A stretch of 7,910 nt of DNA from positions 1-7,910 of the forward strand of contig JAEDNF010000070.1 in NCBI GenBank assembly GCA_016302655.1. The letters run 5' to 3'. The position numbers were made by a program, and so were the translations under genes. This DNA comes from Oscillospiraceae bacterium (lineage in GTDB: Bacteria; Bacillota; Clostridia; Oscillospirales; Ruminococcaceae). Position 1 is the stretch's first letter, and each line of letters starts with the position of its first letter. Positions 6,983-7,910 of the stretch are shown piece after piece. The notes under the pieces were generated by a model. That model worked only from the letters and a program-made list of their open reading frames with translations. It searched no databases and had not been told where the DNA came from.

Positions 6983-7024
6983 AAAAAATCCCCTCGTAAA
7001 ACCTGCGTTTTCCGAGGGGGATTT
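6983..7024. terminator. Strong convergent terminator between the permease and EF-hand genes
   Basis: CCCCTCG (6990-6996) pairs with CGAGGGG (7013-7019), and within the loop AAAAC (6998-7002) pairs with GTTTT (7007-7011) around CTGC, giving a long hairpin with one mismatch. AAAT/ATTT extend it past a bulged G (7020). On the minus strand it is followed by TTTTTT (6988-6983), so it is a strong rho-independent terminator for the EF-hand gene. On the plus strand the tail ATTTCTGTTATATTT is poorer but could stop the permease transcript. Confidence 0.88.
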
Positions 7025-7038
7025 CTGTTATATTTATA

Positions 7039-7341
7039 TCAAAAATCAAAATCATCGGGATCAAGACCGGCATCCTCTAAAGTCCTTGTGCGTTCATCGT
7101 CATCCATAAGCTCTAAGTCAAGCATATCAAGACCGGCATCGGATAACATTTGTTCGGTTTCATCGGTATCATCCGTGTACGAATAAAAGCTGCAGGACGA
7201 ATCATTGCTATTATCGCTCTGCTTTTGCGATTCTTCTGCAAAGTGCATTATAGTTGCAAATTCCGCCGCCTGTTCAAAGCTATCCAATTTCCCGTCGTGG
7301 TTAAAGTCAAACAAACCGCCGAATAAACCTTTTCCAAACAT
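7039..7341 (-). CDS. Small acidic protein with a single EF-hand loop
   Basis: I start this 100-residue protein at the ATG at 7341, since GAGGTGA lies 6 bases upstream; the longer in-frame ATG at 7398 overlaps a TATAAT box and has no ribosome binding site. A short glycine/phenylalanine-rich start is followed by a complete canonical EF-hand calcium loop at 12-23 (D12, N14, D16, G17, K18, D20, E23) and a helix (23-38). A serine/asparagine-rich linker (39-54) leads to a very acidic C-terminal part with DAGLD twice (68-72 and 90-94). No signal peptide or membrane segment is seen, so it is probably cytosolic. Calcium binding is likely from the loop; its role is unknown. Similar small EF-hand proteins are, as I recall, common in Ruminococcus-like Clostridia. 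It is transcribed alone, from its own promoter to its own terminator. Confidence 0.8.
   Translation of the reverse strand: MFGKGLFGGLFDFNHDGKLDSFEQAAEFATIMHFAEESQKQSDNSNDSSCSFYSYTDDTDETEQMLSDAGLDMLDLELMDDDERTRTLEDAGLDPDDFDF
7060..7140. repeat. 15-base direct repeat within the EF-hand gene
   Basis: ATCAAGACCGGCATC occurs identically at 7060-7074 and 7126-7140. It encodes the repeated DAGLD motif of the acidic tail, spaced 22 codons apart. Identity at the DNA level, not only the protein level, suggests a fairly recent internal duplication. Confidence 0.7.
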
Positions 7342-7398
7342 ACCGCTCACCTCATATATAAATTTTGCAAAAAGTGTAAGATTTACTTTTCTGATCAT

Positions 7399-7427
7399 AT
7401 TATATCGTGTCGGGTGTACGATAAAAA
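7399..7427 (-). promoter_or_regulatory. Probable promoter of the EF-hand gene
   Basis: On the minus strand TATAAT (7404-7399) is exact; 17 bases upstream the -35 position reads TTTTTA, a poor match. A start near 7392 would give a leader of about 50 bases ending in the GAGGTGA ribosome binding site. The exact -10 overlaps the upstream candidate start codon and argues against it. Confidence 0.6.
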
Positions 7428-7508
7428 GGACAGATGGTTTATTTTAAAAGGGTGAAAAATCATTTTATGAAGTTCGGGCGTTGCCCAAGTGAAGGAGAGG
7501 GTATGCTT
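7428..7508. other. Intergenic stretch with a small GGGC/GCCC hairpin
   Basis: Between the EF-hand promoter and the four-helix-bundle gene there is only a 4-bp hairpin GGGC-GTT-GCCC (7476-7486) and a purine-rich GAAGGAGAGGG. On the minus strand the hairpin could be a weak terminator for the gene ending at 7509, but it has no clean T-run. A 30-codon plus-strand frame here (7467-7559) is not convincing. Confidence 0.35.
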
Positions 7509-7868
7509 TTAATAAGTTTCATTTTTTGCTTTAGCGGTTTTACAAGAGGCAATCAATAATCTACGAATATTTCCGCATAGCTTTTCTGTGTATTGATATG
7601 ACTTCACATCAATTCGTTTTGTTTCAAACATCAGTTTAAGCCAATAACTTGTTTCATTTGACTCTTTTAGTGCAATTTCCAGTTTTGAAATAAAGTCTTT
7701 CTTGCTTTGTGCGTACTGTGCCTCATAAATATTTGCGCCGACAGATGTTCCTGCCCGTGAGAGCTGATCGATCATATAAGAACTTTTCGGTGCAGTCACA
7801 CCATCAACAAGATTAACAATAGCTACAGCAAATTCAAAAGACAGATCAAGCAATTTGTTTTCTGACAT
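7509..7868 (-). CDS. Four-helix-bundle protein (23S rRNA intervening-sequence protein / Avd-like family)
   Basis: A 119-residue protein starting at the ATG at 7868, with AGGCGG 7 bases upstream; an in-frame TTG at 7886 sits 2 bases from a TATAAT box and is unlikely. The family signature is clear: helix 1 (about 6-23), QLSRAGTSVGANIYEA (35-50), KKDFISKLEIALKESNETSYWL (57-78) and a C-terminal helix (89-113). Homologues are encoded in 23S rRNA intervening sequences, occur as stand-alone genes, or act as the Avd accessory protein of diversity-generating retroelements. Here there is no rRNA or reverse transcriptase within the window, so it is a stand-alone copy with unknown function. The family is basic and suspected to bind nucleic acid. 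GC is about a third in sampled blocks, well below the trp genes, which suggests acquisition. Confidence 0.85.
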   Translation of the reverse strand: MSENKLLDLSFEFAVAIVNLVDGVTAPKSSYMIDQLSRAGTSVGANIYEAQYAQSKKDFISKLEIALKESNETSYWLKLMFETKRIDVKSYQYTEKLCGNIRRLLIASCKTAKAKNETY

Positions 7869-7888
7869 ATAATCGCCGCCTACCAATA

Positions 7889-7894
7889 ATTATA
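7889..7894 (-). promoter_or_regulatory. Possible -10 box of the four-helix-bundle gene
   Basis: TATAAT on the minus strand about 20 bases before the ATG at 7868. The matching -35 would lie at or beyond the window edge, so it cannot be confirmed. It implies a very short leader carrying the AGGCGG ribosome binding site (7881-7876). Confidence 0.4.
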
Positions 7895-7910
7895 TATCGC
7901 TGACGCGATA

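Noticed and set aside
7342..7398. Longer N-terminus for the EF-hand protein
   Set aside because: The upstream ATG directly follows a TATAAT box and has no ribosome binding site; GAGGTGA precedes the internal ATG at 7341.
7467..7559. Plus-strand 30-codon frame that could be a small peptide or toxin
   Set aside because: Its nearest purine-rich upstream site is too far from the ATG, its second half is antisense to the end of the four-helix-bundle gene, and it has only a weak hydrophobic patch.
7509..7868. Diversity-generating retroelement (Avd component)
   Set aside because: No reverse transcriptase, template repeat or variable repeat is in the window; family membership alone is not enough.
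7869..7886. TTG start giving the four-helix-bundle protein six extra residues
   Set aside because: The TTG is 2 bases from a TATAAT and lacks a ribosome binding site; AGGCGG precedes the ATG at 7868.

Overview
The window looks like chromosome of a mid-GC Bacillota (Firmicutes), most likely a gut-type Clostridia of the Ruminococcus/Oscillospiraceae kind. The reasons are a tryptophan-specific T-box leader, AGGAGG-like ribosome binding sites, consensus sigma-A promoters, trp genes packed in the order E-G-D-C-F-B, and a small EF-hand protein of a kind I associate with that group. The genus is an inference from style, not from a database match.

Layout. Positions 5584 down to 1 (minus strand) hold the tryptophan operon: promoter, T-box leader, trpE, trpG, trpD, trpC, trpF and the first 258 codons of trpB, which runs off the left edge (trpA would be expected beyond it). 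Genes are separated by 4 bases or fewer or overlap (ATGA at trpE/trpG and trpC/trpF, TAATG at trpD/trpC), so this is one translationally coupled transcription unit. Together the products convert chorismate plus glutamine to anthranilate (TrpE/TrpG), then to PRA, CdRP and indole-3-glycerol phosphate (TrpD, TrpF, TrpC), and finally tryptophan (TrpB with TrpA). Uncharged tRNA-Trp read by the T-box (specifier TGG, bulge TGGC) should switch the operon on.

Divergently, on the plus strand from 5635 to 6915, a MarR-family regulator and a TSUP (TauE/SafE) membrane permease form a two-gene operon. Its promoter is a perfect TTGACA-17-TATAAT with one operator-like inverted repeat inside the spacer and a second at the start of transcription, which suggests autorepression. 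The MarR ligand and the transported anion are unknown.

The right end (6911 to 7910) has a strong terminator shared by convergent genes, a small single-EF-hand acidic protein (7341 to 7039, minus) with its own promoter, and an AT-rich four-helix-bundle (23S-IVP/Avd-like) gene (7868 to 7509, minus) whose composition differs from the rest of the window and looks acquired.

No tRNA, rRNA, CRISPR, transposase, phage or reverse-transcriptase gene is seen. Most of the window is well-understood biosynthesis. The points most worth a second look are the regulatory architecture around 5550 to 5690, the orphan MarR-TSUP pair, and the two small genes at the right.
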